Shown here: piece after piece, positions 44,461 through 55,736 of the stretch | Numbering within the stretch: position 1 is the first letter of the stretch | How the letters are laid out: each line of letters opens with the position of its first letter | Source of the DNA: Bimuria novae-zelandiae CBS 107.79 | Lineage: Eukaryota > Ascomycota > Dothideomycetes > Pleosporales > Didymosphaeriaceae | DNA length: 64,000 nucleotides | Direction: 5' to 3' | Assembly (NCBI GenBank): GCA_010015655.1 | Contig: ML976722.1 | Coordinates: 346,144-410,143 of the forward strand | Program-made: the position numbers and the translations under genes | The notes under the pieces: generated by a model | The model's input: the letters and a program-made list of their open reading frames with translations, nothing else | Told to the model about the DNA's origin: nothing | The model's database searches: none

Positions 44461-45371
44461 GTGGATTTTCATTTGGTTTTGGTTGGATTGGGCAGGAAAG
44501 GCGTTTGGGTGGTTCGCATGCGTGCGTTGTATGGAATAGGAGGCAACTTGAGTGCTTCGAACACACCAGGCCCGACGCCAAAACGCATTCACTACCCAAC
44601 AAGAACAACGCTTTCGTATGTATAAAAGCCATGTAAAATACACGCTCTATTCTAAACCGCGACCAGCGAGTAGTGTTCGACGGTAACCTGAAGTCAAAGT
44701 GGTGCACTATCATATGCCTCGTTGACGTCTTCATTCGATCAACCTCCTTCAAGGGCCCCACTGCGACTAGGAAAGGGCGTTGCTCTGTACTGTGGGCGAT
44801 ATGAGGAGCGTTGACGCAAACACTTGCCTCAAGCGCAGCGGGTCACGATACGGTCACAGAAGCATCATGAGCTAAGAGAGAGACAACGGCTCGCTCAGGT
44901 GGGCCGGCGTGTTCATGGGTTCGCAGGGTGGTGTTGCATGTTTTATGAAAGGCGTTCTGGCAGCTTAGCCTGTAGATCTGGTGGTGCTGAGATTATATGG
45001 ACGGCACAGTCACGAACATTTGCCAACACCCATGCGGACGGCTTCTCATACAACGGTTAGATTTATCACATGATTGCGACGGTGATGAAATTCTAGATGC
45101 GGACGCTTCACGGTCGCTTTGTCCCATTTCAAAGACAGGAGGAGCACGTGCGCGCCACACGCAAGCCGCAGATTGTAAATCAGATATGCGGACAAAGAAA
45201 CCAGCGAATGATACGTTCCAATTGGCTTGCCTATCAAGCAGTAAAGTACGCAAACAACATTTTTTTGAGTTTTCTAAAAGCAATTCATGTATTAATTTAC
45301 GGCCAGCTCTTATATGCTGCCTGCATCCATCGCATTCCAAGGTCCCCGACTTCAACAATCAAAAATTAATA
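44461..45371. other. Intergenic stretch with no supported gene
   Basis: Between the rhodopsin-domain gene and the Cys-rich gene. Short open frames on both strands have no family features. Probably holds the terminator of the former and the promoter of the latter. Confidence 0.4.
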
Positions 45372-46634
45372 ATGTCGCCCGTGGAGACGTACAATACATG
45401 CAAACACCATGCTCACGAAGAACGGCGTCATTCACATGCCAATATGGAGCGCACGGAAGTCCCAGGCGATGCAGGTGCAGAATCACCTATTGTGGTCCAG
45501 GCAGTGTCTTCTTCTCTTTCAACAGGTGGGGAATCGCCTGGTAGATCGGACCATGGGTCAGGCACGGATGACCACGATACTCTACCCTCCTCTCCACCCC
45601 CATCTTCACCACCAGTAGGCCTGCCTGCCGTTGTATTGCCTCCACAACCACAATGCGACGATAGAATCTGCTGTCACCCAATGAGCATGCCTCATTGCCT
45701 CCCATTACCAATCAGTAATCAGTTTGGTAATTGTACCTTAAATCTACGCAATCCTACCAGGAGCGGCACGAATCATCCTACTCGGGTTTGTATAACCTGT
45801 CGAAGGGATGGAGAGGCCCAGCGGCTCAACGAATTGGACAGAGTCGTTGATGAGAACCTCCGTTCTGGAATGAAAGCAAAGCTTTGCAAAACCTGTACAT
45901 GGGATGAAATGCAGGTTAGTACCGGTGATGACCTTTTTCGATGGCGCATCTGACAAGCACAGCTTTACTGGCAGCGAGTTAACTCGCCACGATCAACTCA
46001 TCCTTCTTTAAATGGAGCGCAATTGAACGGATGGCCTACAAGACCTGGCAACCTTTGGACCTCTACTGCGCAGAACCTTTGCACTTGCATCCAGAACGTT
46101 CACAATCTTCATCGTGGTGGCGTAGTCTGTTGTCATGCCTGCAGAGACGAGTGGTTTCTCAGAAATGTCACCCGTCCACAAGCTGTGCACGATGCAATGG
46201 TTTACACCAAGACCTCTAGCATTATCAGCGGCAAACGAAGGATCACGAATCTCTTTGATCCAAATTCCAATAGGGTTCAGCAAAGGCACCTCAATGCGCG
46301 GATCCAGAAACGCACTCTCCCGCGTTATCCGTGTGGGAAGGAGACTGTACCGCCTCTCGAAGCCGCAAACGAATTCATTCTATATTGCATGGTCTGCATG
46401 GGCGTTCTGGTACAAAGGCACAACATTCCGGATAAGTACGCTGAACACCGCATGCCGCCCCTACTTCGGACTACCAGAGTCACGCGAGGCGCGCAGAACG
46501 GCTATAAAAATACTCTCAGTCCCCACAATGCTACACGTCATCATCGATTTCGTGTGAACATCAAACGAGGCTGGATGTCCCGTAACCCTTTGCTGGCCCC
46601 GGACAGATTTGTCACAGCACCCGTGAGTCGGTAG
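45372..46634 (+). CDS. Cys-rich protein of unknown function, two exons
   Basis: Exons 45372-45914 and 45963-46634, separated by a 48-nt GT-AG intron (donor GTTAGT, acceptor CACAG) that joins in phase 0. The product is about 404 residues. It starts MSPVETYNTCKHHAHEERRH, then a Ser/Pro-rich linker, then CX2C-type clusters: RVCITCRRDG, AKLCKTCTW, LCTCIQNVHN, VVCCHACRDEW, ILYCMVCMGV. These could bind zinc. The C-terminal 90 residues are basic. No signal peptide or membrane segment is obvious. I do not recognise the family. Both exons are open over their full length, which supports a real gene. Confidence 0.6.
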
Positions 46635-46821
46635 ATCAATGTGCGGTTGCACACCAATATTAGAAACTAGTTCCTTTATATTAATTCTTTTATTGATTTG
46701 TTTTTTATATTGTACTTATATTTATAAGACCTGACAATGTTACCGTACCCGATTTATGTCCTCAACAAGACGGCGGTCATAGCGCCCTTGCGTCCTCAGT
46801 CCACCACGTTTATCATGCTTC

Positions 46822-47354
46822 TCAGACCGCAGAGTCCTGCTTAGCGAATGTCCTGCTCAAAGCCTCAATGCTATCCACAATGCGCTTGAAGTCATCCTTC
46901 TGCTCCCCGGCGATCTCCTCAACTACTGAATCATCGTCCTCATTGCTCCACCGGATCTCGAATGTGGTGAAGTTGACCTTCGTGTCGTATCCGTAGACGT
47001 CTTTCGAAGGGTGCGATGGGAAGCCGCGAAGCTGGATTATCAGCGACATGAGCTCCTTCACGTCATCACTGCATCGACTTGTTAGTGCGCGATCGCACGA
47101 AGTGCCATGGAAGCTTACGTGGGAACATCGCCCTTCTTCTCTGACGAACTTCCGCTGCCGTTTTCTTCGGTGCGACGGATGCTGGCTGAGCGGTTGGGCT
47201 CTCCGATGACCTCAATTTGGAGTTTGGGAGTTCCTGGTCCAATTTCTCAGCTTTCGTCTCTTACAAAAACACTTTAAAGCATCTTACCGGAGAACGACTT
47301 TGCGAGGACGACCTGGAACTCTCCTGGCGGCAGCGGGGCAACTTGACGAGGCAT
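46822..47354 (-). CDS. Small conserved-looking fungal protein, three exons
   Basis: Exons 47354-47288, 47233-47119 and 47068-46822, with introns of 54 and 50 nt (donors GTAAGA and GTAAGC, acceptors ACCAG and TGCAG). The second intron contains CACTAACAAG, a good branch site. The product has 142 residues: MPRQVAPLPPGEFQVVLAKS, then a short Ser/Glu-rich loop, then DDVKELMSLIIQLRGFPSHP and an acidic helix to the end. Phases fit exactly. No known domain recognised; likely soluble. Divergent promoter space to the SNF gene of about 1.1 kb. Confidence 0.75.
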
Positions 47355-48456
47355 TCTGGTAGATTCTTCGACCCGGATGGGGAAAGTGCTGGTTCAAGGT
47401 TGTGAGAGGGCGTTTTTTGGAAGTTTTTTTTTTGGAGGAGTGGTGTATTTTCTGTGCGGGTGCGGTCTCTCGAGAGAGTTTATGCCGGTACACGCTCGTC
47501 AGAGCTAACTCTCATTATGATGCCAAGAAGAATCATTGACGAGCTATGCGCGGGGACACGAACGTAGTCGCGATATGCACTTCATTGAAAGAATTCTGAA
47601 GCTCTAAAACTCTTTGGAAAAGCCAAATAGCTGATATTCATAGCGATGTGCTCATGTGTTATTTGGGGATGAGTTGCACGGACACGCTAGTCTCAGAACG
47701 GCTAGCCCCATGTCAGCGCGTGAAAGTCTGGGCCTTTTCTTCTTCCGGTCGCGTCGCGTCGCAGTCTCGAGATTGCCATCCACCATCTCTGTCGCTCGCG
47801 CCCGAGTTCTAATAACCATTTGCGATCGCACGAAGACACGGCGGAAGCACGCCATAGCCGCGTGAGCCCTAAACCGCGGCAGAAGCCAAGCTAGACCCAC
47901 CCTTTCCAAGTCAGAAAAGCAGAAGCCAAGACAGACGATGATTTTGCAGACAGCACGTCCGACCCATCTTTTGACGTACGCCAGGCCTTCCTGCGGGAAC
48001 GAACCATGATCCACGAGGCGGGATCTTGGCATCAAACGATGTCAGCCGCGAGCTTCGCCCTGCACCACGAAGCCTGGCGCATAATCAAGCCTCACAACCA
48101 AGAGATGCAAGATCATGGGTTTCGAGTTGGTAGAATGTCATGGGCAAGCTAAGAGAACCTTTCCAATGGAACGGGGGTACGTAAGAGATTGTCGAAGCCA
48201 CAGTTGCATCACCCAAAAATGCACTCCATGAGCATCCATTCGCCAAGACCCAACAACCTGGACAGGGAAAAAGGTGTTCGGAGTGACCGCAGCAGTTGGA
48301 TCGCTTGGCAGGAACGGTAAGAACCCAGCGGCTGATCTGTTCGGCGTACATAATGGGGGGTCACCTCACAGACCCCTCGTGGTTGCAGGGTCTTCCTTTA
48401 CCAACACTGCTGTTTCCCAGGGTCCTTTTCACGACTCGCAATCCACTATAGCCAGG
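47355..48456. other. Intergenic promoter region
   Basis: About 1.1 kb between divergent starts of the small protein (minus) and the SNF symporter (plus). Open stretches at 47652-48035 are frames without family features. Nothing else seen. Confidence 0.4.
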
Positions 48457-50560
48457 ATGGCGTTGCGTTACTTCAAGAAGGTTGCGAACCTACTGGCTCC
48501 TCCACCACCGACGTCGGACGATGGGCGCGATCAATGGCCATCACGAGCGGCTTTTCTCCTCGCTGCTATGGGTGGTTGCGCAGGCCAAGGCAATTTGCTG
48601 CGGTACCCTTCGGTCGTTTACAATAACTGTGGTCTGTTCTGGTACATTCCATACCTTCTTGCCGTCTTCCTCATTGCGATCCCATCCTTGATCCTGGAGG
48701 TCTCCATAGGCCAAGCATATCGCGGTGGTACGGTCGTCGCTTTTAACAACATCAATCGGCGCTTGCGAGGAGTAGGGCTAGGGTCGGTGTTCGTCAGCCT
48801 CATTGTCGTGCAGTACTTTGCTGTCAACTTGGCCTGGATTATGAGCTATTTTCGATGGAGCTTTACGAGCCCTCTACCATGGGAAAACCGTCTCGAACAA
48901 TTCTACTGGAACGATGTGCTCCACGTCGCCAACATTACAGAGGGCAGCCTGTCACCCAGCGGTGATTCGGTAGAATCATATACTGGATATCCCCATACCA
49001 AAGTCATCGGGGAGACGGTTGGGTGGTCTAGCTTTGTGTGGTTCCTCATCTGGCTTTCGATCTTCCGCGGAGTGGGCATGACTGGCCGCGTCGTATACTT
49101 CACCATGGGCCTGCCGATTGTCACAACGATCATCTTCGTCGGTAGGGCCCTGTCCCTCGAGAATGCCAGCGAAGGAGTCGCGCTCCTTTGGACGAACTGG
49201 CGAGGCAATCAACTGGCATCTGGAACCGTTTCCCAAACTGCGGTTGGACAAGTGAGTCGTCTGCGTTCATTTAGCACTACATTTTGACAGTCTAGGTCTT
49301 CTTCTCCACTGGCATCGGTTTCGGCTATTTCACGAGCTACGCGAGCTACAACCAAAAGCACGCCAATGCAGTCATGGACGCTATTTTAATTTGCGGTAGC
49401 AACGTTCTGTTCGAAAATTTCGCCGCGTTTGCGGTTTTCGGTGTGGTCGGCCACTTGCGCATGTGGCCTGAAGACGGTGTCCGCCTCGGCGCGTTTGTCG
49501 TTGGTTTCCTAACCTTACCCGAGGCGGTACTACAGATGCCCGGAGCCAACTTCTGGGCCGTGCTTCTCTTTTTCACCCTTATCGTCCTGGGATTCAGCTC
49601 CGCCTTTGTCATGTTGGATGTGGTTGTCACGTTGATTTGCGATTCAGGTCTGGTCAAGCTCTCGCCGCCCTGGGTTGTCACTATCTTGACCGTCATCTCG
49701 TTTATGATGTGCATACCTTACTGCACAGAGTTTGGATACTACCTGTTGGATGGGGTCGACAGTTGGGTCAACAACATCTTGCTTGTATTTGTGGTTTGGA
49801 CCGAGGTCACGAGCTCGACGACAGTGTACCGATGGTCTGATGTTGTAGAGCAGACTGGACTTCCTAGCTTCGCCGTTTACAACTTCGGTTTCTTCGGAGG
49901 CTAATTGCTAGGCATTGTCTTGGCACATGGTATCAACAGTCCTGGAGCAGGTGTGGGCGCAGGCGTTGGCCTGTATGTTGTCTGCGCAATCGTTGCGGCC
50001 ATTATTGCGTACACTCCCGACACCGCAGCACCCAGGTGGACCAAGTTTGACATTTGGAACTCAAGCACTTTCGTTCGTAAATTTTGGTTCCTCGCATTTT
50101 ACTCGGTAAGCTACCATAATCAGAGTACATTGGGCAATGACTGAAAAATCTCTAGGGTAACCAACTCCGCCACGACCTGAATGTGATTGTAGGCCTCGGG
50201 AAAAATTGGAAGATCCCCTCATCCCTGCCCTTCTTACTTCGCTACATCAGCGGCCCTGTGCTTGCCATCATCTTCTCCTTCGCTTACCCAGAATTCCACA
50301 CCCTACGCTACGATCCTATGATGATTACTGGCTTCATCCTCTCGCATCTGGGAATGCTCGCGATTATCATGGGCTACGCTATCCCGAGGTACTACGATGC
50401 GCTGATCCCCGTAGAACGGCGAGAGGAGGGTACGGAGCCCACTATCGCCATGGATACGAAGGGCGAATTTGCTGGCAGACCGGTTGCGGGTATGGCTGAG
50501 AGGGGCGCGGTGCCGGCACCATACGAGAGTGACGAGGACAAAGCGGCTCGGAAGTCGTGA
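48457..50560 (+). pseudogene. SNF/SLC6-type Na+-dependent symporter with one nonsense codon
   Basis: Three exons (48457-49251, 49296-50105, 50156-50560) with 44- and 50-nt introns would give about 669 residues, the usual length for fungal members. The helix 1 region shows GNLLRYPSVVYNNCG (the Na+/substrate-site region of SNF transporters), followed by IPSLILEVSIGQAYRGG, GYFTSYASYNQKHANA, GFSSAFVMLDVVVTLICD and ELRYY-type C-terminal parts; about 12 membrane segments. Codon 49902-49904 is TAA within FFGG-stop-LLGIVLAHG; CAA is expected there, a CpA-to-TpA change typical of RIP. Everything else is intact, so loss is recent or strain-specific. A sequencing error is possible. Confidence 0.85.
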
Positions 50561-51304
50561 AATGAAATTGCGAGTTAAGATGTACGACGATCATTTCACG
50601 ACGGTTGCTGGTGCGCCAAGCGGCAGCTCAATAGAAGAACATTGCTGGAATCACTTAGTCGGAACAGAATTTCGATTGAAACGCCTGAAGTGGGCAGATA
50701 ATGCTCACGAACAGTGATCACAGAGATCCTGGCATCTCATGCGACTTGCTCATCCCGCGCCTAATCTATGAAAAGAGAATATATACATGTCTAGACTTTT
50801 TTATGGACCACAGTAACTAGGCCATATAATGGCTAAAGGATTCACTGGCAACAAATGCACCTTCGTCCTGGGTTGCCTGATCTCCCTTTCGCAGACTCCG
50901 CTCTAATCGTCGGTCCTAACACTGAATGACTAATACACCCTGTCGTTCCAGCCAATTCGTGTCCCGAAGTCGTACTGTGTGTTCAGCCTTCACTACGGCG
51001 ATATTGTTCGTGCTTCGCGTAATTTCTATTCAATCATCGCGCGAGGGCGGTCGAGTTAAGTTCAATTCTAGGTGAAGAAGCTGGTCGAATCCAGTGCCAT
51101 TTCTCGTCAATCTCTGTAATTCGTCCCACCCTCCTGATATCTTGGCGCGACCAAGTGAGTCGACATTGACTATCAGAATAGCTTTGAACTGCGATCTAGT
51201 TACGAATCCACGTACTTGTGATGGAGGTAATTTCTAGATATTACCCATCAGCGGCTGAATTGCAAAGGTGTTGCAGGTATAGAAAATCTGGAAGATGTTG
51301 TTGT
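50561..51304. other. Intergenic stretch
   Basis: Downstream of the SNF gene. No supported gene, repeat or RNA. Confidence 0.4.
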
Positions 51305-51811
51305 TTATGTAATTACTATGGGCGGGAAGTCTTGCAAAGTAAATCGGCCAATATCAATGTTCAATTCCAAGCGCTGCAAGTTTTCCATTCCCCCGGGAGT
51401 AATTGTGAGATGCTGTAAGGTGCGCTAAGAATTCTGACTGTCAACGTAAAGTGGCCCGACAAGGTCTGACGCAGTGAAAATCAGCCTGTGGAGCAGGTGA
51501 CGGACATTAGGAGGCGGTACGAGGCATTCTTGGAGTTGTCCCTGTACCGGCCTGTTGTTAGTCTTGATGTGGAATGTATTTCGAGAGTAATAAACATGTA
51601 GGACCTCCTGTTGGAACCGACGAGAAACTGCGAGAAGCCCGCCAAGTAGTGACCAAGACGGATTCTCAATGGAGCTTCCGAAGTTGCCCAAGTGAAGGTC
51701 GAACACCTCGGAAGTGATAGGGGGACCAATAGTGAGCACTTCTGCATGAATGTCTTCCAGTATTTCGTTGGGTATTTAGTCTGCGATCTGAGCTGACATG
51801 GCAGTCGCCAT
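51305..51811 (-). pseudogene. Relic resembling F-box/2EXR-type proteins
   Basis: Minus-strand frame from ATG 51811 (MATAMSAQIAD). A TAA after codon 11 is followed by IPNEILEDIHAEVL. Then an open stretch has LLAVSRRFQQEVLHVYYSRN, the pattern seen after the F-box-like motif in 2EXR-type fungal proteins, and a second stop near 51425. Beyond it the same frame continues (RTLQHLTITPGGMENLQRLE) to 51305. Two stops in an otherwise continuous frame suggest a pseudogene. Family assignment is by pattern only. Confidence 0.5.
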
Positions 51812-52392
51812 TCTGGCAGTAAAAAGATTTGTAAAACTGGAAGGAGAAGCTAGAACAGGGCTTGTGGACTACTGCTTCAAGAGTGCAACAGCACCATTAT
51901 ATACGTTAGTGCAAGGCAAGCGTTGAGTAAATTATACATATTACAAATGATTCATCAAGGGCAAACCATGAATGACAACCTCAACACTAAATTCCACGAA
52001 TGACCGATCACCGAAAGCAGGCTTCACGTAACTAACACCTTGCAGTCGCGAACACGTTCTAAACGCTAGACTAAGAATACTGAAATGTTCTTGTGCGGAT
52101 ATTTCGGCTGAACTTCATATTGGAAGACTAATAGCGCACATTAAATCATCTAAATGGCACTCTGAACTAATAATAACTCCTAGCTCGCTCAAAAAGCGGG
52201 CTCTGGTAATTTTTCCGTAATTTTGCAGCTATGTTGATTGTTGCCACCCTACCACACTGTAACTGTGCTCTGAAAATGTGCTTTATTTGGATATCATGTG
52301 CGGTATTCTAGGCCGCCTTGCTAACACATTACATTTTTTATGCTCGGTAAAATGAACAGCACTATGTGGATATGCTTCTCTACTCCGCGCTT
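51812..52392. other. Intergenic stretch before the hAT element
   Basis: No gene or repeat recognised; moderately AT-rich. Confidence 0.4.
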
Positions 52393-52400
52393 GTGTGCGG

Positions 52401-55400
52401 CATAGTTGTCAACAATCAAGCCAATCCAAGCTGAGGCGTTAGCTTGGATTGCTCGTTTTTTGAGGGCGTCAGCTTGGATTGTTGGGGCTAACAAGCTAAG
52501 ATCGTGAGCTTAATTAAGGCTTGATTGATAGGCTTGATAGCCTGTACTGGCGCTAGTCTTGGTGTTAAGTTTTGTCGTCCTAAGTCGCCAGCCCGCACAA
52601 AAGCTCTATATTATCGTTGTCTGCTGCCTCCTCTTCCTCTACCACTTTGTTGTTACCTCTAAGGCCAGCTCTTTGCCACCGTCGTACGCACTGTATTGCC
52701 GCTAGAAGTTGAGGTCCTAGACGTCGTCGTCGCGGCTCTAAGAGGTCGCCCAGCTCACTGAACAGGCGCTCACACTTATAGCTTGACGCTGGGATAGAAA
52801 GTACGTCAAGCGCAAGCTTACTAAGGCTAGGGTAGCAATCGCGCATGCTTACCTAGTATTTAATAGGGTTATCTGCGTGTTCTGTACCTCTCTTAGCTGC
52901 TGGCTCGCTGCGCTTCCACCTCTTAAACTTATCCTCGTTAGCGGTGAGGCTACTAGCAGTACTAGGGTTAAGTATACTATTAATTGCGTTATTTATATTA
53001 CTTAGGATTACTGCCGACGGCCTTGCCGCGCGTGGTAAGTTATTATACTACGCCTAGAGCGCCTAAAAGCTGGCGTTACTAGCCTTAAGCTAGTCGGGCT
53101 TCTTAGCCCACGCCTTATCGCAGTAGTACTTGTACATTAGATAGAGTAATGTAGCGGCGTAGTACGCGGGCAAGTTGTCTAGCTTAGAGTAGTAATTATT
53201 AGCCTTCTACTAAGCTGCGCGCAAGTTAATTATAATATAATCCTTAGGCGACTTATTATGCTTATTATAGTTAACTACCTTATATGTGTTAACGCGCTGC
53301 TCGTAGTAGGTAAGTAAGTATTTAAATATTAGAATTATTTTAGCAATAGCCCTAAAACTACTGCTTTTTCCACGCCCTTTAAGGCGCTTTATAGCAGTCT
53401 TAAGTAGTTTTAAGATGTCTATATACTCTATAATTACTGCCTAATTAGCACCTGTAAGGCCGTCTAATCGCATCCACGGCTACGCAACTAGTAGCTTGTT
53501 ACTATAACTTTACGCAAACGTGTCCTCCCTTTACACCCGCTATATATAGTAAGTAGCGTAGGCGTTAACTATAAACTGTAGCTTTACAGCACGCTTAAAG
53601 TATAGATAGTACGAGTTCCACTGCGTAACGACGGGTTTAACAGGCTTAAGGATCTTGCGATCGTTAGCTAACGCGCTAAATAGTAGCTTAGTATAGGCAA
53701 GACGCTAGAAGTCCTTAAAGAGCTTATGCTATTGCGGCGTTTTAATGTAGTTAATAATACTAAGTAGTACGCCGAGTAGGCCTATGCGCCTCCACTCCTC
53801 TATAAAATCGTACTTATTAGTAAGCTCTTATACGTTATTATTAAACAAGGTAATGCTGCCCTTGCCCTAGAGGAGCGTCTAGCTAATAAGGTTAAGCGTG
53901 TGAGGTCTGTAGCGGAGGCGCTGGTAAGTAGCATTAAAACTATACTCTTAAGCTACTATTATAATAGTACTATTATTATTAGTAGCGTTATTAAGCACGA
54001 AGTAACTAATTAACTATAACATAATCTTGAAATCCTGTAGCGTTTTTATAATAACCTTGGCTATCCTCTCGCCACTGTGAGCGCCTGTCAGCTAGGGCAG
54101 CGCTATAGGCAAGTCCTGCAGGTCGCCTCTGCTGTCAACAAAGTGCGCAACGACGCCTAGAAAGCCACGCTTGCCGCCCTTTATCGTCTATCTATTAAAG
54201 CTAAGGTGTACTTTGCTGAGCGCCTGCGACAGTTATAAGATAACGCGTGGCTTTAGGTGCTCGTACAAGCGCGCAACGTACTAGGAGACGCTTACATAAG
54301 ATGTCTAAAGCGCTCGTTCTGCTAGTAGGTTAGTAGCTTTAAGGAGGCGTCGAAAGGCTAGTGTTTTAAACTTAGAGAGAGGGTAATTGTTCTTAACAAG
54401 CTAGCTAACAGCTACTAGCTAGAAGCGCTAGGTATTAAAGCTAGCAAGCTTGTTAGCTACCTTCTACGACACGTTGTTATTGCTAACCTTAAGCAGGCGT
54501 TGTAGCTAGGTAGGTTTTATAGCGATAGCTAACTTACTATAGCTATAGCCGCGCTTAGGTAGCTCTAAGTATTACTACGCTAACGACGTTAAGAGCGTCG
54601 TCTTATATATCCTGACGCTAGTATCTATATACTTATGCTCGTAGCAGTAATGGCACACAAAGTATAGCTTACTTAGGTCCTTTAGCAGCGCAACGCGATA
54701 GCTATAGCGATAGATCTAGCTCTTGCGCGACTTCTGCGACGAGAGTGGCTTTATATACTTGCGTAAACGCCCCTAATTAATTCCCTTAAAGTCGTCTATA
54801 AGGCTCGCGTCTAGCGCCTCTTATAAGTTTTTATTATCTAGGGCTATTGCGGACGATGCTGCTGTTACCCTCTCGCTGCCCTTAGTAGGCGTAATAATAA
54901 CGTCTTTAGGCCGCAACTTGCATAGTTACAACTTAAAAGTCAAAGCCTAGGACGCCTCTACGAGAGCTCTGCAAGGTAACAGACGCGACGGCGATAGTGA
55001 TAGCTAACTATTAATAGGTATAGGCTAGCTAATAGTGCTACGGGCGGTAGAAGATTTAACGCGTTTCTTTAGGCGAGTAAGGTCATTAGAGGCGCGTTTC
55101 TTAGGAGGCATAGCGGTGGCAATATAATAAGGGCAACAGGAGCAAAAAAATAACGCGGTATTAGGTTATAATAAAAGGCATAAGTTTTAGCATTATGTGC
55201 TGTCTATTAGAAGGCGCGTGAGAGCCTGTACAAAGGCTCGCAAAGGCTGCTAAGGCACTAACTACGCGTAATCACGTAAGAGGTATTAGTAGACTATCCA
55301 CTCTTTTCAACAGGTTGTTTAGGGTTAGGATAATTACCTACCTCCCCTAGCAAAAGCGCCTTGCTAAAAATAGCAAAAGATATAACTAACTTTATAGAGA

Positions 55401-55728
55401 TTTAAACTAAGAACTTTGTCTAATCTATTGCTAAAGGTAGCGTATTTTTAGCGATAGATCAGATAAAGAGAGAGACAGTAATTAATTAGTATATAAAGAA
55501 GTACTAAAATAACTATAATACTAAAAACCTATTATAACATCGCTCTTACTGTAAAACGAGCAGCCTCACGCGCTACCTTAATTAAGCCTATTAAGCTAAA
55601 TAATTAAGCTAACCCTCCTCAGCTTAGATTGCTAACAAATCAGTATAGGCGAGCTTGACTTGATGGGATTGATAGTTATCAAGCTATCAATCAAGCGCTT
55701 GCAAGCCGCTTGATTGTTGACAAGTCTA
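52401..55728 (-). mobile_element. hAT-superfamily DNA transposon
   Basis: 3328 bp, flanked by an 8-bp duplication GTGTGCGG (52393-52400 and 55729-55736), the hallmark target-site length of hAT. Terminal inverted repeats CATAGTTGTCAACAATCAAG and TAGACTTGTCAACAATCAAG; subterminal regions carry repeated GCTTGATTG/GCTTGGATTG motifs. Contains one minus-strand transposase. Confidence 0.92.
52580..55111 (-). pseudogene. hAT transposase, RIP-inactivated
   Basis: 844 codons in one frame from ATG 55111 (MPPKKRASNDLTRLKKRVKS) to the stop at 52580. The middle shows the hAT core (KGGKRGFLGVVAHFVD, ... RYRPHTLNLIS, ... KPVVTQWNSYY). The end, open over codons 756-844, is the hAT dimerisation domain (YPSLSKLALDVLSIPASSYK and CERLFSELGDLLEPRRRRLG). 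Thirty or so TAG/TAA codons upstream of 52847 kill it. Frame and length are preserved, so damage is by point mutation only. Confidence 0.88.
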
Positions 55729-55736
55729 GTGTGCGG

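Noticed and set aside
44997..45371. Upstream in-frame extension of the Cys-rich gene
   Set aside because: No in-frame ATG before 45372 with better context; the stretch is more likely 5' leader.
48274..48456. N-terminal extension of the SNF symporter
   Set aside because: Open but lacks an ATG; the family start fits ATG 48457.
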